Below the pieces are notes generated by a model. It worked only from the letters and a program-made list of their open reading frames with translations. It was not told where the DNA came from and made no database searches. Below, piece after piece: positions 63,173-64,000 of a DNA stretch of 64,000 bases; within the stretch, counting starts at the first letter, position 1; each line of letters begins with the position of its first letter. This DNA comes from Nitrosomonas sp. Its GTDB lineage: Bacteria; Pseudomonadota; Gammaproteobacteria; Burkholderiales; Nitrosomonadaceae. The position numbers and the translations under genes were made by a program. The stretch lies in contig JADJES010000024.1 in NCBI GenBank assembly GCA_016708955.1, positions 1 through 64,000 of the forward strand, given 5' to 3'.

Positions 63173-64000
63173 ATGACAACACTTAAGAATGATACGTTTT
63201 TGCGTGCGCTTCTGAAACAACCTGTTGAATATACACCTGTTTGGCTAATGCGTCAGGCGGGTAGATACCTGGCGGAATATAATGAGACGCGTGCTCGTGC
63301 CGGGGATTTCCTGTCTTTATGCAAAAATCCGGGATTTGCTACGGAGGTGACACTGCAACCGCTGGCGCGCTTTCCGCTGGACGCCGCAATATTGTTTTCG
63401 GATATCCTGACAATTCCGGATGCAATGGGACTGGGGTTGTATTTTTCACAAGGTGAAGGACCTATGTTTGAACGTCCTTTACGCGAAGAAAAAGAAATTC
63501 GTGCATTGAAGGTACCGGATCCCGGCCAAGAATTGCGCTATGTGATGGATGCCGTCGCAGAAATTCGCAAAGCGCTGGATAACCGGGTACCGTTAATTGG
63601 TTTTTCCGGCAGTCCCTTTACACTGGCCTGTTATATGGTTGAGGGTCGTGGCGGTACTGAATTTCGTGAAATCAAAACCATGCTGTATCAGCGCCCGGAA
63701 TTGCTGCATCACATACTCGATGTGAATGCAAAGGCTGTGACGGCTTACCTGAATGCGCAGATTGAATCCGGCGCACAGACTGTAATGATTTTTGATACCT
63801 GGGGCGGGGCGCTTTCACATGCGGCTTATCAGGAATTTTCATTGCGTTATATTCAGCAGATTGTTTCCGGATTAAAGCGTGAGCAGGATGGTGTGCGCAT
63901 CCCAAGTATTGTCTTCACCAAAGGCGGCGGTTTATGGCTGGAAGCCATCGCGGATATTGGCTGTGATGCTGTCGGATTAGACTGGACAATAGATATCGGT
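63173..64000 (+). CDS. hemE: Uroporphyrinogen decarboxylase HemE, partial (runs off window)
   Basis: The ATG at 63173 opens a frame to the window end, 276 residues. Family motifs are present: TPVWLMRQAGRYLAEY (about 21-36), the substrate-site Asp in PLDAAILFSDILTIPDAMG (about 66-84), GFSGSPFTLACYMVEG and TVMIFDTWGGALS. The enzyme turns uroporphyrinogen III into coproporphyrinogen III in heme synthesis. The last 70 or so residues lie beyond 64000. The 170-base gap after dgt shows no other gene. Confidence 0.93.
   Translation, partial: MTTLKNDTFLRALLKQPVEYTPVWLMRQAGRYLAEYNETRARAGDFLSLCKNPGFATEVTLQPLARFPLDAAILFSDILTIPDAMGLGLYFSQGEGPMFERPLREEKEIRALKVPDPGQELRYVMDAVAEIRKALDNRVPLIGFSGSPFTLACYMVEGRGGTEFREIKTMLYQRPELLHHILDVNAKAVTAYLNAQIESGAQTVMIFDTWGGALSHAAYQEFSLRYIQQIVSGLKREQDGVRIPSIVFTKGGGLWLEAIADIGCDAVGLDWTIDIG

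Noticed and set aside
1..64000. tRNA, rRNA or CRISPR loci
   Set aside because: Intergenic regions were read for cloverleaf, rRNA and repeat-spacer signals by eye and none was found; a covariance-model scan would be decisive.

Overview
The window looks like a moderately low-GC betaproteobacterial chromosome, most likely a Nitrosomonas-type ammonia oxidiser. This is inferred from protein flavour (two-domain-type blue copper oxidase, PEP-CTERM proteins, a CHAD/ParA/NUDIX block, the aroK-aroB-dgt-hemE order). No amo, hao or rRNA gene is present to prove it.

Layout. 1-2130: two broken transposases and a truncated gene. 2204-19167: a phosphate-starvation block, with phoB, a DUF3450-TtpC-ExbB-ExbD-TonB-TPR energising operon of the Vibrio TonB2 type, a large TonB-dependent receptor, an exported beta-helix-like protein and pstSCAB. 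Pho-box-like repeats lie before phoB, the beta-helix gene and pstS. 19300-23000: an insertion-sequence graveyard holding a broken PIN-like gene. 23206-26236: a CHAD protein, a ParA-like ATPase and a degenerate NUDIX protein, possibly concerned with polyphosphate. 26234-35000: dispersed short inverted-repeat elements (MITE-like) between a Dam-like methylase with an altered catalytic motif, an atypical pyruvate kinase, an EAL-CBS-GGDEF protein and a pyrophosphatase gene cut by a repeat. 35116-36968: fluoride export (crcB, DUF190) and a GC-rich acquired arsenite-type permease. 37006-41314: a PEP-CTERM protein, a CxxCH protein, and a GlxA-type regulator between a methyltransferase and a metallo-beta-lactamase-fold hydrolase. 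41570-46741: an arsR-arsI-arsC-arsB-arsD-arsA operon on the minus strand. 46945-52718: DUF2269, HNH, HDOD and Lon-like genes. 52749-60080: a His-rich cupredoxin with a multicopper oxidase, divergent from an RND efflux pair. 60188-64000: an aroK-aroB fusion, dgt and the start of hemE.

A striking feature is how many otherwise recognisable genes carry small indels. They include pstS, pstB, parA, the PIN gene, ppa, a PEP-CTERM gene, a methyltransferase, an MBL hydrolase, arsI and dgt. Several fall in homopolymer runs and affect normally conserved genes, so sequencing or assembly error is a serious explanation. A roughly 20-base deletion in pstS, an in-frame stop in the beta-helix gene and MITE insertions into ppa and a TauE-like gene look more like real damage. 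Each such case is flagged.

Best candidates for something new are (1) the phosphate-linked dedicated TonB system with its receptor and exported partner, and (2) the CHAD-ParA-NUDIX operon as a possible polyphosphate-granule positioning system.
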